Positions 33,720 through 46,471 of a DNA stretch of 64,000 nucleotides are shown in pieces. Location of the stretch: assembly GCA_004335835.1 (NCBI GenBank), contig RWJK01001844.1:1-64000 (forward strand), written 5' to 3'. This DNA is from Scenedesmus sp. ARA3 (lineage: Eukaryota; Chlorophyta; Chlorophyceae; Sphaeropleales; Scenedesmaceae). The position numbers and the translations under genes are program-made. The notes below the pieces were generated by a model. It had not been told where the DNA came from and made no database searches. It was given only the letters and a program-made list of their open reading frames with translations. Numbering within the stretch: the first letter of the stretch is position 1; each line of letters opens with the position of its first letter.

Positions 33720-36326
33720 ATGAGCTTGCTACCTGCGGAACATGTGCGGCTGCGAGCGCGTTCGAGACACGGTGGCTTTCAGAGCAGTGGCACACCGCCT
33801 GGGCGAGGGTGCCTGCAAGCAGCAGCAGTGCGAACCACAAAGCAAGCCTCAAAGCAGATACTGCTTCCCAACGTCACGTATAGGTAAGCACATGCATACC
33901 TGTGCGGCCTACGCAGCGTTCATGCTCTGCATGTGCACCAATTGCTCACCTGTGCTGCTGCTGCTACTGCTGCTGCTACTGCTGCTGTTTTTTTCTCACA
34001 AACTGTGCAGTGTCCACAAGTCGGAGATAGATGTAGCGGAGCTCAGGCTGCTGTATCGCAGAGTGTGTGCTGTGCACAGCATGCAGGGCAGCCCCATCAA
34101 GCAGCAGTTCTTCCAGCATTGGCAGCAGCTGTCAGGTGCGGCGCCAGGGCCAGCCTTCAATGCTGCTGTGCACCTTGCTGCAGTCGTGTTGCAGGTTTTG
34201 TTAGTGAATTAAACAGCTCCATTGCCAACATTCTCTTAATGTACAGCCATGCTGGAAAGGCTGGCCACAGCCTTCAAAACTACTTCAGGCACAACCTACT
34301 ACACTGCGTCGGCAGCTGTCAGCCTGTGCAGCTCCACGGCGCGCACCTGCAGCAGTTGCACCTGCAGCAACGTAGCAGCGCAGCACGTGCTCAGCCCTGC
34401 TGCCTGGCTATGCCTCTGCCTGCTGCAGATGCGGAAGCAGAGCACAAGCTGCAGCTGCTGCTGGACAAGAGTGTGGCAGTGGTGGCTGCATTCAGCAGAG
34501 AGCCAAACTTGTATGATGAGCAGCTGGGAGACTTGCAGAGCAGCCAGCCAAGCTCACCCCGCAGCAGTAGTAGTAGCAGTAGCAGTGACAGCAGCAGCGA
34601 CAGCAGCAGCAACAGCAGCACCAACTGGCCAGGTGGGTGCTGAAGACGTTTTGTCGATGGCGACACATCACAGGCGCTTCTAGATTTGCATGCGCTATTC
34701 TGGCACTCTGTAACACAGCTGTCAGCTGATTGCTGCCAGCTGTGTAACAGGCAAGGTGTGCCGGCATGTTGCACAGCATCCCTAGGTGTTGCGCAGCAGC
34801 ATCCCTAGGTGTTGCGCAGCAGCAGCAGCAGCGGCATAGGTCCGGCCAGCAGGTGCTGGCACGTGCTGGACCTGCCCAGCCTGCTGCAACCGCTGCTGCA
34901 GAGAACAGCCAGCAGCACGCTGCTCAACATATACCTCTGTGACATGCTGCCATCATGTTTGTATGTGTTGTGTCGTCGTGCTGTGGCCAGGTGACGCAGG
35001 CGGTGCGCCGCTGTGGGCTCGCTGGCAGTGGGGCAGGCCGCGCCGCCTGGTGGGCTTTGTGCGAGCAGCGGGAGATGCGTCACTGGTGCGTGCAGTAGCA
35101 TCAGCTGGACAGCTGCAACATGTTGCAAGCGGATGCTTTGCTACGGTCGTGACAGCAGCAGCAGCTGCAATACTAAGTGGTCCACTAATTATTGCTGCTG
35201 CTGCTGCTGCCGCTGGTAGCTGCGCAGCTGGTTAGGTGGTCATATGGCGCAGGACAACATGCAGCCATTTGCAGTATACGCCGGCCGGAGCATTTGTTTG
35301 CAGTGGCTTTTTTTTGCCTTGGACAGACAGATCACAAGACACCAACAAATCATAAATTTCTCGTTATCAGTGGCTGTTCGTGGCAAGTAACTCAGTGAGA
35401 CAGTCTCAGCAACAGCCACTGCTGCAGCACCAGCACTGTGATGATTGCAGCAAGCGCCGTCCTGTTGAGAGCAACAGCGACCTGTAGAAGCAGCATCTGT
35501 CCATGCAGGAGCTCCGCAGGCCATGCTCAGCATTGCTTGCTGTGCGTTGCCTCAGCTGCAGCAGCCTTCTGGGCACTGCAGTGCTCCGCACACCACGGCC
35601 TGTTGCAGTTTATGCAGCAGAGACGGAGTGCAACTGCAATTGCAGCAGTAGAGGCCGTCATTGTATCGCCTTGCCTGCGACTTTCCTTTACCCGCTTTCC
35701 TTGACCCATGCAGCGCTTCCATGTCTCGTTTGCGCGAAGCTGGCATGGCCAACTGTGCACATGTGGTTGGCATGCACCTGCCGTGTTGTGCTGCAGGTGG
35801 CCACCATCCATGACCTGCTCATCCACCCAAACATGCAGGGCTACGGCCTAGGGGCGGGCCTGCTGCAGCGCTGCGTCAACCAGGTGGGCTGCTGCACCCT
35901 TGTGACATGAACAGGCAAACAGCGGTGGCGTATTATTCTTGAAGTTGAGGACGGGTCTGCACCCGCCCGATGTTCCCTGGAAAATGATCGTCTTGCATGC
36001 AGCGCGTCTCCAGGTGGGTCTTTGCAAAGGCGTCCAACTGCTGGCTGCATCCTGCTGCTGCTGCTGCTGCTGCTGTGTTGCTGCAGGTGTCGCGGCAGGG
36101 CGTGTTTGATGTGGGGCTCGTGGCGCCGTCGCACCTGCAGGCTTTCTTCCGCAGCTGCTCCTTTGAGCTGGACAGGGAGGAGAGCGTGCCCATGGCCATC
36201 AGCAGCAGCTGGCGAAAGGATCCGGAGCTGATCAATGCGGGGCTGCAGGCAAACCCGGCGCTGCAGAAGCTGCTGCACACAGCTATGGATGACGAGCAGC
36301 GGCGGCTTTTCACCCGCTGCGGGTGA
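33720..36326 (+). CDS. GNAT-family N-acetyltransferase, probably plastid, 304 aa
   Basis: Six phased exons: 33720-33883, 34011-34135, 34429-34632, 34991-35085, 35797-35883 and 36087-36326. The first 54 residues are rich in Arg, Ser, Ala and Gln and almost free of acidic residues, as in chloroplast transit peptides. The GNAT fold is seen in the C-terminal half: RRLVGFVRAAGDASL (beta strand 4 region), then ATIHDLLIHPNMQGYGLGAG with the acetyl-CoA loop Q-x-x-G-x-G, then LLQRCVNQ and VFDVGLVAPSHLQAFFRSCS. It should transfer acetyl from acetyl-CoA to an amine, either protein Lys/N-terminus or a small molecule; the acceptor cannot be read from sequence. A Ser/Asp/Asn run from an AGC microsatellite (34563-34620) splits the domain and is probably a surface loop. 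The last 50 residues are a helical tail. Confidence 0.76.
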
Positions 36327-36921
36327 TTAAGAGCAGAAAGCAGCACCTGCTGCGCACCTGCAGAGGACCTTGTAACAATAATTTGCTTCAACGTCGCTGA
36401 TGCACAGCCACGCGGGCTCCTTACATGCAAATGATGTGCTGATGGGGTGGAGGCCTGAGAGGCATGCCAGCAGCAGCTTGATGCTGGCAGCAACAGGTAC
36501 AGCAGCACAACTCGGCGCTTCAGCTGGTTGGTTCGCACTTTCATGAAGCATATATGTTGTTGTAGAAGCGGCAAATGAATTCACGGAGCAGATCAGCTGG
36601 CCGCTTGTAACAGCAGTACCCTGCAGCAGTACTGTTGTCATCCTTGCAAGCTCAGGGAAAGTCGGAGCGGCAAGCATGTCGTTGTTTATCACTCTGCACG
36701 GCAGCAGCTCTCTTGCTGCTGCATGACATCTGTTGACCTGCTTTCAAAGAAACAGCCTTGCGAATACAGCAGCGCCGACAACCATTTCCCTTACAATTAA
36801 ACATTTGAAGGCTTCAGTTCAGATTTGAAGGCGTCGTTTTGCTCGACGGGCCCTATGGGCACCTAAGACAGGCGGTCACGAAACGGTCTAGCAGCAGGTG
36901 CTGCGTGGCCCGCGCGGTGCC
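36327..36921. other. Gap between GNAT and kinase genes
   Basis: 595 bp without coding signal. A TGTAA lies at 36371-36375, 45 nt after the GNAT stop. The remainder should be the kinase promoter and leader. Confidence 0.4.
36371..36375 (+). terminator. Candidate TGTAA poly(A) signal of the GNAT gene
   Basis: TGTAA lies 45 nt after the stop at 36326. This is close for a green-algal 3' untranslated region, so it may be a chance match. Confidence 0.25.
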
Positions 36922-39900
36922 ATGGGCAACCTGTGCAGCCTCATAGACGCGGACGCAGACACCAACTATAGCAAAGAACCTCCCAGATATGGCGGAGGCG
37001 CTCACCTGCAGACTGCTACCTGTCAGCTGCTGAACCAAAGCACAGAGAAGCGCTCTAGCCACAGCTCTAGCCCCGACAGGCGTCGCCAGGGAGGCAGGGA
37101 CGGCCCCAGCGTTACTGTAGATCAGCAGGACCGCGAGCCGTGCGGTGATGAGTGGCGCAGCCCACCCACAGCAGCTGCTGCAGCAGCAGGCGAGCAGCAT
37201 GCTTATGCACCACCTGCAGAGCCAGAACCAGAGCCTGAAGAGCAGCCTACAGTGCCCTTCAGCTGGACAAAAGGCGAGCTCATTGGCATAGGCGCTTTTG
37301 GGCGCGTGTTCTCAGCGCTAAACAATGTCACAGGCGAGCTGGTGGCAATCAAGCAGGTGTCCTTTGCCAAGGACGAGGCACTCCAGGGGCGTGTTGCGGA
37401 GCACATCAAGGCGCTGGAAGCAGAAGTGGAAGTCCTCAAGACGCTGAAGCACGAGAACATTGTGCGGTACCTTGGCACTGAGATTACTCAGGACTCCCTG
37501 CACATCTTCTTGGAATACGTGCCTGGCGGTTCCATCGCCAGCTTGCTGGCCAAGTTTGGGGCGTTCCCAGAGTCCGTCATCCGCATATACACTGCGCAGC
37601 TGCTGCGGGGCCTGGAGTACCTGCACCAGAAGGGCATCATGCACCGCGACATCAAGGGCGCCAACATTCTCATTGACAAGCACGGCACCGTTAAGCTCGC
37701 AGACTTTGGCGCCAGCAAGAAGATCGAGGACCTGGCCACAGTGGGGTCAGGCTCCAAATCCATCCGCGGCACACCCTACTGGATGGCGCCAGAGGTCATC
37801 AAGCAGACAGGGCATGGCCGCCCCGCGGACATCTGGTCCCTGGCCTGCACTGTCATTGAGATGGCAACCGGCAAGCCACCCTGGAGCAGCTACACAGCAC
37901 CCGTGGCAGCCATGTTCCAGATTGCGTCATCTAAGGACCCGCCGCCGCTGCCGGAGCACCTCTCGCGCGAGGCAAAGGACTTCCTGCTGCTCTGCTTCAA
38001 CAGGTGTGCGCAGCGATACTGTCAGCACGGAATTCAGTGATGAAGTTGTGTTCAGTGGCCGTGCATGACCTCTCATCCGCTGTTGCTGGTGTGGGTGCTT
38101 ACTGGCTCTTGAGTCACGCATACCCCCTCGACTGTTGCAGTACGCAAGCAGCTGCCAGTTTGGAGATGCATACACCAGCTCCATGTGTGTTTGGTGCTGC
38201 ACACAAATCACCTGTCCTGCATCCTGCAGCAGTTGAGTCAAACAGCCGCTCCAGCTCATGCACTCAGCACTCTGCATATGCGCTCACCATGCAGCTTTTG
38301 TCTGCTTCTGTCTGCTGCTGTGTTGGTCCATGTCTGCAGGGTGGCGCGGGAGCGCGCCAACGCCACACGGCTGCTGAAGCACCCGTTTGTGGCGAATGTG
38401 CCCCAGGTGCAACAGGCAGCAGCACAGCAGCTGCCAGTTCCCAGCACCCCAGCCACCAATGCAGCAAGCAGCAACAGCAGCAGCCCGGCTGGTGCCAATG
38501 GCACACCAAACAGGGGCGCTGGTGTAGAGCAGAGGCAGCACCATGGCACACCAATGGGTGCGCGGCAGGGCAACGGCACGATGCTCAGCAGCAGCAGCCA
38601 CCGGCCGCCTGTCCCTGGCTCAATGTCTGCGGCGCAGGCGGCAGCACTCAAAGCAGCTAAGCAGTCCCGGTGCAGCCCTAGTGGTCAGCAGCACTGCAGC
38701 CCAAGCAGCCAATCTCGCTGCAGCCCAAAGCGGCAGCACCCTGGAGCTGCTGAACCTAGCTCTGCTTCACCTGCTGCTGCAGCCAGCAGCATGTGCCAAA
38801 GGGGCGACTCTACAGCACCCATGCGCTCGCCCATGCAGCAGCAGCAGATGTCAAGCATGCAGCCCAAGCTGTCATCGCAGATGCAGCAGCAACAGCAGAG
38901 CACGCCGCAGCCCTTTGAATCATACAGGCAGCGGGAGCAGCAGCAGCAGCTGAGCAGCGTGCGGCGCAGCGGCTCCCCTCCCAGTGCAGCTGCCCTGGAA
39001 GCAGTGCAGGAGGAGGCGCAGCTGTCTGAGCAGCAGCAGCAGCAGAATTGCATGACGCTGGTTGACTGGAACCCTGTGCAGGAGCCCTCCTGGCTGCCCC
39101 CGTACCAGGTGCCCTGCGCAGCTCAGCAGCCGGTGCCGCAGCAGCAGGTGCCTAGCCGGCGGCAGTCAGCAGGACAGGCCAGCAGCAGTGAGCAGCAGAT
39201 GCAGCAGCAGCAACAGCCAGGTGAGCCAGGTTGGCGTCAATACGGTCCGTCTTTGCGTCTGCTCTGGTGATGTTTTCCCTGGGCATTCCAAGTGTCGCGA
39301 GCTACGTATGCGCCAACCACTGCTGTGATTTCTTATCAACAGCAACTTGTGAGGCATGGTGTGCTTCATGTTTGCTGCATCATTGACTACTAGCCTACAA
39401 TGCCAGCACTGACAGGCTGCTGTCCTGCTTGAATTGTTCAATTGAATCGAACTGTCTTATTGTCGTTCGGTGCAGTTTCTGGCAGCAGGCAGCCGGCTCG
39501 GCCCTCCCTGCCAGGCGCGCAGCAGCAGGTGGTCATGGCGCCGCAAGAGCAGCCTGAGCTGGACGCACCCAAGGCAGCAGCAGCAGGCGGGCCCAGGGGC
39601 TCAGGGATCCTGTCCAGCAGCAACCCAGCAGCAAAGCGGGCATCGCTGCCAGCCACCAGCAGCAGCATTAGTGCCAGCAGCACCAGCGCTAAGCGCGGCG
39701 TGCCAGGCAGCAGCATCAGCAGGAACTCTCCACGCGGCAACAGCATACTCAGCAACAACAGCGCAGCCGCAGCAGCCGGGCCGCTGGCGCAGGGCCCTGC
39801 AGGCAGGGCAAGCAGTGCCATGGCTGCTGGAGTGATGTCAGGTGGCGGCTCTATCCTTGCAGGAGTGGGGCCTACAAAGGCCACGCCTCGTGGCGTGAGT

Positions 39901-40278
39901 TTGCAGGGTTCACGGATGCAGCAGCAGCAGCAGCAACAGCAGCTGTTGAACGGAGCGGCAGCAGGCGGCGGTCCAGCAGCTGGCGGTGGCTCGCCCAGCA
40001 ACGGCACTGCTGCTGCAGCAGCTGCCGGGCGTGCGCCATCGCCAAGCAGCAAGGCAGAGGATGGTGCAGCAGCTGCAGCAGACAGAGCTGCCGCTGGGCG
40101 CAGCAGCGGTCAAGACCAGCTGCGAAGTGCCGGTGTGGCTGCTGCCGCTGACAAGGAGGACGACGTGTCCATGTCCAGCAAGCGTGCGCAGTGGGAGAAT
40201 GAACTGTACGAAGAGCTGGAGAGGCACAGGCAGGAGCAGCGTGCAACGCGCATGTCTGCGTATGCGCAGCGCATGTAG
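36922..40278 (+). CDS. MAPKKK of the ANP/NPK1 (STE11/MEKK) type, 921 aa
   Basis: Three phased exons: 36922-38003, 38340-39220 and 39476-40278. The kinase domain covers about residues 112-375. Visible features are the glycine loop [15 protein letters not shown] with Lys144, [22 protein letters not shown] with Asp243, DFGASKK with Asp261, [10 protein letters not shown], and the end motif [31 protein letters not shown] and [20 protein letters not shown] closely match plant ANP1-3 and tobacco NPK1, which act upstream of MAPKKs in stress and cytokinesis. The N-terminus MGNLCS fits N-myristoylation at Gly2 plus palmitoylation at Cys5, so membrane attachment is likely. The 540-residue C-terminal tail is Gln/Ser/Ala-rich with CAG-repeat runs and ends in a charged helix ([20 protein letters not shown]). 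Confidence 0.9.
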
Positions 40279-42465
40279 TGCGCACAGCGCAGTTCCCGTG
40301 ATGGCACCAGCTGCGGTGTGAGCGCTTCCAGCAGACAGCTGGGAGCGTTGGGTGTTTGTTGCTGCGGCTGCTGAATGGCAGGGTGCGGGTGACATATGCT
40401 GCTGAGTTTCCCCAGCAGCCCGACCAGCTGTGGCGCAAGAAGGCGCGCGGAAGCGCACTGTGCCTGCATATGTCAGCTGCACTGTGCCTGCACATGACGA
40501 CAGCTCTGTGTCAGTGCCACCGTGAGCAGCAAGCATCAGTAGTCTAGGCAGATCACAGCCGGGCAATCTGCCTCATTTCATTACGGATGATGTGCAGTTG
40601 CTGCATTGTGTGGTTGTGCGGGTGTAGCATGCGTGTATATGGGTGGGAGGGCGGTTTGATGAGATGGTGGCTGAGCAATGTCATGTGCTGTAGTCGCTGG
40701 TTCAGCCTGGGAGCATTCTGCGATGTGCTGCAGATGAGGTCAGTCTGTGTATGTTTTGCTGGCGAGCATCAAGAGTTGGCAGCATGCCCCATGTGCGTGG
40801 CATATGTGCTTGTTGATGACTTGGGCTGAACTGCTGTACACAGTGGTGTGACATCTGGGTGGGGTTGCTTGCGGTTGACGCTGACGCGCGTGTGTCGCCA
40901 ACCTGTGGTGCAGCAGTGGGCGCACCAAGGTGCGGCACTGCGTGGTCTGTTGCTGCGGTTGCTGTGCCTTGAAGCGCACAGATCAGCAGGCAGCAGCCGA
41001 CTACGTTGAGTGGTCTGTGTTCATGCTCGCTAGACGTCATCATGCTGGTTTGACTGTATCGTGATTGGCGCTCAACACCTCAGCCCCAACTAGCAGAGGG
41101 TGCCGCATCAGGATTATCGAAGTAGCAGCAGAATGTTCTTTTTGTTGGCTGCCACAGCAGCTGACAGGTCTCCTATGTCACATGTGGATGTTTGTTGCAA
41201 GCATCTGGTGATCACTTTTCAGCCACTTGCTGCTGGATCCTAGGCAGTACTGAGCACCGTAGTATCCCACACTCTGCTGACTCCACCACATAACATTATC
41301 GACTGTAGGTAGGCAGGCAGGTGCAGCGTGACTGATGGAATTTGTCCCATTGATTGACTGGACGCAAGTGACTGGCTGAATGACCTGACCAGCTTCCAGC
41401 ATTGTTGTGCATGAAGTGAATGCAGCAGCAAGCTCAGGCGGCTGCTTCAGCTGCTGCTTGGTGGCAAGGGGCACTGCAGACAAGTTGCAGTACATGCAGG
41501 CGTAGCTGCCTGTCCGCATTTCTGACAATACTGGCAAGCATTGCGACAGCACATTAGTGGCAGGTTGACGTTACTTGACCCATGACGACCGTTGACACAG
41601 CAACACAGTGTTGCATGCACACTATGGTTCGGCTGTGGATGCCAGCGTAGAATGTGAATGTGACAACAGGCGCTGGTACTAGCAACAGGTGCTGCTGCTG
41701 CGTGGATGCGGCAGCATAGCAGCAAGGCAGCGTAGCTGTATTGAAACTGTGTTGGCTGAACTTGCTGTTGCTTGGCAGGCGTTTATGCCTGACTTAGGCA
41801 TGTCGGACACTGCAGTCCAGTTGGTGCGAATGCAGCTACATGCTGTGCTGCAGCCTGTGATGGCTGTTAGGTGTTCATATGCGTACGTTCCCAGCGACTG
41901 TGCTGGTGCCAGTTTCAGGATGGTTGCTGGTATGATGCCTCCTCAGGCTGGCGTGGGGATCCGGTGATGCTCAGGCACAGTGACGCCTGCTGACTCAGCA
42001 GCGTGACTCGGAGTCAATTTGACAGGCAGCATGCGGTAACTGTTCAGTGCAGTATTGTGGTCTCTCTCTGTTGTTCACAGAAATAACGATCACTGTCTGA
42101 TGTACTGCACCTACGGTTATGCCCATGTGGCCCGTTCAGATCTTGTGTATGAGTTGATCAGCCACACAGTGTGCACATGCCAACTTGACCGCCCGTTTGC
42201 AGCTGCAAGCTGTGCCACCTGTCTAACAGCCCTCGTGAAACCAATAGACTGCCTGACATATCTGGTGTATTCAGGCTTGGAAATTGCAGTGTGTCAGCAC
42301 ATCCTTGTGTGCCGCATGCTGCGTGAGCTGTTGCAGGTCAAGTGCTGTCATGACATGCGTGGACCTCGACAAATACTACGTACCGCGAGGGCTGCCCCTG
42401 TTGGTGACATCATACCAGTATTTTTCTCCAAATAATTGTATGCTGTGAAAAAGAATCCACGGAAC
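40279..42465. other. Intergenic region
   Basis: 2.2 kb with no supported gene on either strand; frames are short and lack splice-linked motifs. It should hold the 3' untranslated region of the kinase gene and the promoter of the NiCoT-like gene. Confidence 0.4.
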
Positions 42466-45160
42466 ATGGCGGCGTCGATGGCCCTGCTGGCGCCTGGCCA
42501 AAGCAGTTCATTCAATGCATCAAGATCTAGGAGTCTTCGCAATGTGCCCAGCTTGCAGCGGACCGTGCGTGTCCCCGTCAACCGGGTGCCACAGATATGT
42601 GCTAGCAGTGCTGCAGCCGTCAGCCAGCCCATCGATCCACGCAACAGTAACGTAGCTCCATTACAGCGACTTTGCAAAAGCTTGCTGGTCGGAGTGGCAG
42701 CAGCAGCAACATGGTCTGTGCTGGCATCAGCAGTCTGTGGGCCCAGCGCGCCATTTGCGTCGCTAACACTCACAGCGGGCAGCGCAGAGGCCTCAGGTGG
42801 GCTTATACCAACGCACGAGCATGCATGCTGGCTTGCTGCGGAGATCCTTGTTGCATCCACCAACCCCTGCTGCGTGTACTGCACACCCTGCTGCAGGTGC
42901 ATCAGTAGCAGCACAGAGTGCTTGGGCAGGCCTGGCAGCGGGTTTCTTGCACACCCTGTGTGGCCCCGACCACTTGGCAGTGAGTGCCTTGCAAGGCCTG
43001 ACAGCAGCAGCCTGTCAGGGCAGCAGCAGGCTGACATGGCATGCTGACAGGGACAGCAGGGCAGATGCTGCTGAGTTGTGATTGTACAAAGCAGCACGTC
43101 AAGCAAGGGATTGCTGTAGATTGACGATTTACCCACAATATAGCAGCACAGAAAGGCATCACAGCTGCTGTTTTGTCGCATTGTTGTGCCAGCTGTACCT
43201 GCAGGAACCGTTGCGGGCAGTGCTTGCACTGCTTGAGTAGGTGTACCTGCTGACAGCAGTCGTATGTTTGCAACTCCACTGCACCTGCTATGGCCAGCAG
43301 CAGCTTTGTGAGAAAAGCACCTCCTCACTGCATCCTTCCGCTCTGCCTACTTGTCCTGCCTGCTACAATGCCTGCAGGCGCTGACACCGCTCACCATCGG
43401 CAGGAACCGGGCAGCAGCGTCAGCGCTGGGCGCGCTGTGGGGCTTCGGCCACTCCACCGGGCAGCTCATCCTGGGACTGGTTTTCGTGGTGCTCAAGGTA
43501 AGGCGGCTTGTTGTGGGGTTGCTGCACCAGCGCAGCAGCAGCAGCAGCAGCAGGGCCAAAAGTGCACTTGCAGCAGCATGCCAGCATACATGGCAGCTCA
43601 TCCTGGGCCTGGTCTTGGTGGTGCTCAAGGTGAGGCAGCACATGCGCAGGCGGCAAGGGAGCAGCACGGCTCCAGAGGCAGTGGCGGCAGAATCGCAGCA
43701 GCGGCAGCACCAGCACCAGCAGCAGCACGACCAGCAGCAGCACCACGAGCAGCAGCAGCAGCACCACCAGCAGAGTTGTGTGCGCAGCAGTAGGCCAGCA
43801 TGCACGGCAGCATCCGGCTGCCGCTGCTGAGATGTCGCAGGGCGAGACTGTGGCAGGTCTGCAGTGCCACTGCAGGTGTGGCTGAGCTACAGTGACCTGT
43901 CCACCTGCTGATGGTCACATAATACTGATCATATGAGCGCCACACAGCACACACATTGCTGCAACTTGTACAGCAATCATTAGCATACTGCCCAGCCTAC
44001 TCAGCTGCTTTATCGTCTCCTGCCACACTACAACCTCCACTGCCTGCAGGAGCGTTTCCACGACTTTGTGCCTGCGCTGTCCAAGTGGTCGGGCACTGTG
44101 GTGGGGCTGACACTGATCGCCATCGGCTTGATGGGCATCTACGAGACCTACTTTGAGGGCGCGCACGAGGAGGAGGAGCAAGGGGAGCTCAAGCTGGCAG
44201 TGGCAGGTGCGGGCTGGCTGGTGGATGTGTGGCAGTTGTTGCACATTCCATGTGTTTGCAGCAGGGCGACAGGCTGGGTAAGCTGCAATTGACGGGGCGT
44301 GGGCCAGTGGCAGATGCGATGGTAGCAGCTGAAGCAGTGCTAGTGCAGGCGCGATTGGATGCGGGCCATGTGGCAGCGCAGGGGTGTGCAGCAAGCGCCA
44401 GGCTTTGGTTATATGGGTCATTGGGAGCTGTGTCTTTGCGCAAGTAGCTGCTGGGGCATTGCTGATGCAGCGCAGCTAGCACGCTGCCGTGGCAGCAACA
44501 GCAGCAGCTGTAGCTGTAGCTGATGATGGTTGCGTTGGCGGCAATAACATGTAGCAGTCGCAGCTGGCGAAAAAGCAGCTACAGCAGGCAGTCGTAGACA
44601 GTGGCAGAAACTACAGCATGCCATGCCTTGCCGTCCTGCTTCTGCAATGATATGCAGCGCTGAATGATATGCAGCGCTGAAATTGGTAGCAGCTGGCCCA
44701 TCAGTCACGTCCCTCCTCTGTATGAGCTCTGCGCACCCGACCTGTCGACTGACCTTGCCGCGGCTGCTGCTCCTGCTGCTTGCCTGCAGGTGCTGATGGC
44801 AGCACAATAGCAGCCAGCAGCAGCAGCAGCAACTTCCAGCAGCAAGCCAAAGTGGGCCTGGCCACCTATGCAACAGGCATTGTGTATGGGCTGCACCCTG
44901 ATGCACTTTTTGTGGTCATCCCTGCCCTGGCGCTGCCCACCAAGCTCGCAGCAATCGCCTATTGCAGCATGTTTGTGTTTGGTACAGTGGCAGCAATGGG
45001 TGGCTACACGCTTGTGATTGGTACCACCTCAGCAGCGCTTACTAAGGAGCGGCCGTGGCTGCAGGCGCACCTGTCGACGATTGCATCGGGTATTGCTATT
45101 GTGGTGGGTGTGCTGATCTTGCTGTCTGGGGCAGGCATGGCAGTACCGCTGTTTGGTTGA
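42466..45160 (+). CDS. NiCoT-like (nickel/cobalt or UreH-type) membrane transporter, plastid, 353 aa
   Basis: Five phased exons: 42466-42796, 42897-42979, 43378-43497, 44050-44206 and 44790-45160. The first ~65 residues are Ser/Arg/Val/Pro-rich with few acidic residues, a likely chloroplast transit peptide. The first membrane segment carries GFLHTLCGPDHLA, the H-x4-DH signature of the nickel/cobalt transporter family. Further segments include GALWGFGHSTGQLILGLVF, a segment ending in IYETYFE, and GIVYGLHPDALFVVIPALAL in the last exon, giving five or six segments in all, fewer than classical eight-segment NiCoTs but like the UreH/plant plastid relatives. An acidic loop (EGAHEEEEQGE) follows the fourth exon's membrane segment. 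It probably moves a divalent metal across a plastid envelope membrane; the metal is not determined. Confidence 0.8.
43592..43629 (+). repeat. Copy of the end of NiCoT-like exon 3 inside the next intron
   Basis: GGCAGCTCATCCTGGG-C-CTGG ... GTGGTGCTCAAG plus a GTGAGG donor repeats the last 38 nt of exon 3 (43460-43497), 132 nt downstream. The copy is almost identical and stays open (QLILGLVLVVLK). Confidence 0.9.
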
Positions 45161-46471
45161 TAGCATAATGGCGTGGTTCTGTAGCGTTGGCTGGGCTGGG
45201 GTGGTGATGGTGGTGGTTGGGGTTCAGGGCAGGGCTGGGTGCGTAGAGTAGAGTAGGGCTTGCGGCTATAGCAGAGTCGGGATGATAGTGGTGGGGAGGG
45301 TGCAGGGCACAAGGGTTGAGGTGGGATGATGTTGCAGGCTGGAAGGTGGCAGCCGAACAGGCTTTGTGTGCCTGCTTGCTCTAGGGGCAGGTGATGCGAA
45401 TTTGCTCACAGATCCGCTTGAGCTGCATTGTCCAAACAGTGCTGCCATACAGCAGTGCTGCTCAGCTTCACTGGTGTTGCTGTACTACGCAGTACGTGTG
45501 CTTAATAGATGCTGCTAGGTATGGACTACTTGGACGATGCATAGGGTGTGTGGCTGAGCTTGTGTGGGCATTTCATCAATGTTTTGTGTTGATGCAGCCC
45601 CTACAGCCGACCGCCGGGCACCACTAATGTGGTGCATGCTTCTGTTATGGCTGGCTGGCACTTGATGCTGCAGCCTTTATATGTTCATGACGCTGTTGTC
45701 TGCAATGCACATGGCGGTTTACATGACATCTGGTGCCTGTCTGGCATCCGTACACCACATGCACTTGCTGGGTGATACCGACAGCTGGCTGTTCAGCCTG
45801 ATGCAGCAGCATTAAGATTTGCGTGCGCTTGCTTGACATGTATATATTGCATCCAGCATTTGGTGTTCGTTCCAGCCTCTATGTAGAGCTAGTAACGAAG
45901 CGTCTGTTGCTATTGTGTCTTACTTGCAGTTCTTTCTACTGTCCTTGGACAGCAGCAACAGCAGCAGCTGCAGCAGCACTCAGCTGCTGGCGCCTTGACA
46001 TGCTGGGCACACATCAAGCTCAGATAAGGCTGGGATAAGGCTTGGACGGTGTGTCTCCAGTGTTACGACAAGCCGCAGCGGTGGCCGGGCTCTTGAGCGA
46101 GCTGTCACTGGTTACTCCCAACAGCAACTAGGGCTTTCCCCCTGATTATTTTGAGCTCGTCGCTTTGCTAAACCGCGATCAGCTCTTAAATACTTAAATA
46201 AGTAAGTTTCACCGCGCTGAAATTACAAAAAATCGACACACAGCGACTATACAACCCTAGCACTGTACGAGGCACGTGGCGAGCCTGTTCCTGTCTAGCA
46301 AACCTTTGCTGACAGTCTGCAGCGTCATCGGTCGTTTCGTACCTGCTGTTGTGATACAGGCGTGAGCGTCGCCACGGCAGCCCTGCAAGCAGGAGCAGCA
46401 GAGGCAACAGCAGCAGCAGCAGCAGCAGCACTGCACCCACGCCATCCTTCGCAACGAGCTACCGTTTCACG
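45161..46471. other. Intergenic region
   Basis: 1.3 kb, T/G-rich in the first part, with no coding evidence. An A/T-rich stretch (CTTAAATACTTAAATAAGTAAG) at about 46185-46206 lies 270 nt upstream of the deaminase ATG and may be part of its promoter. Confidence 0.4.
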
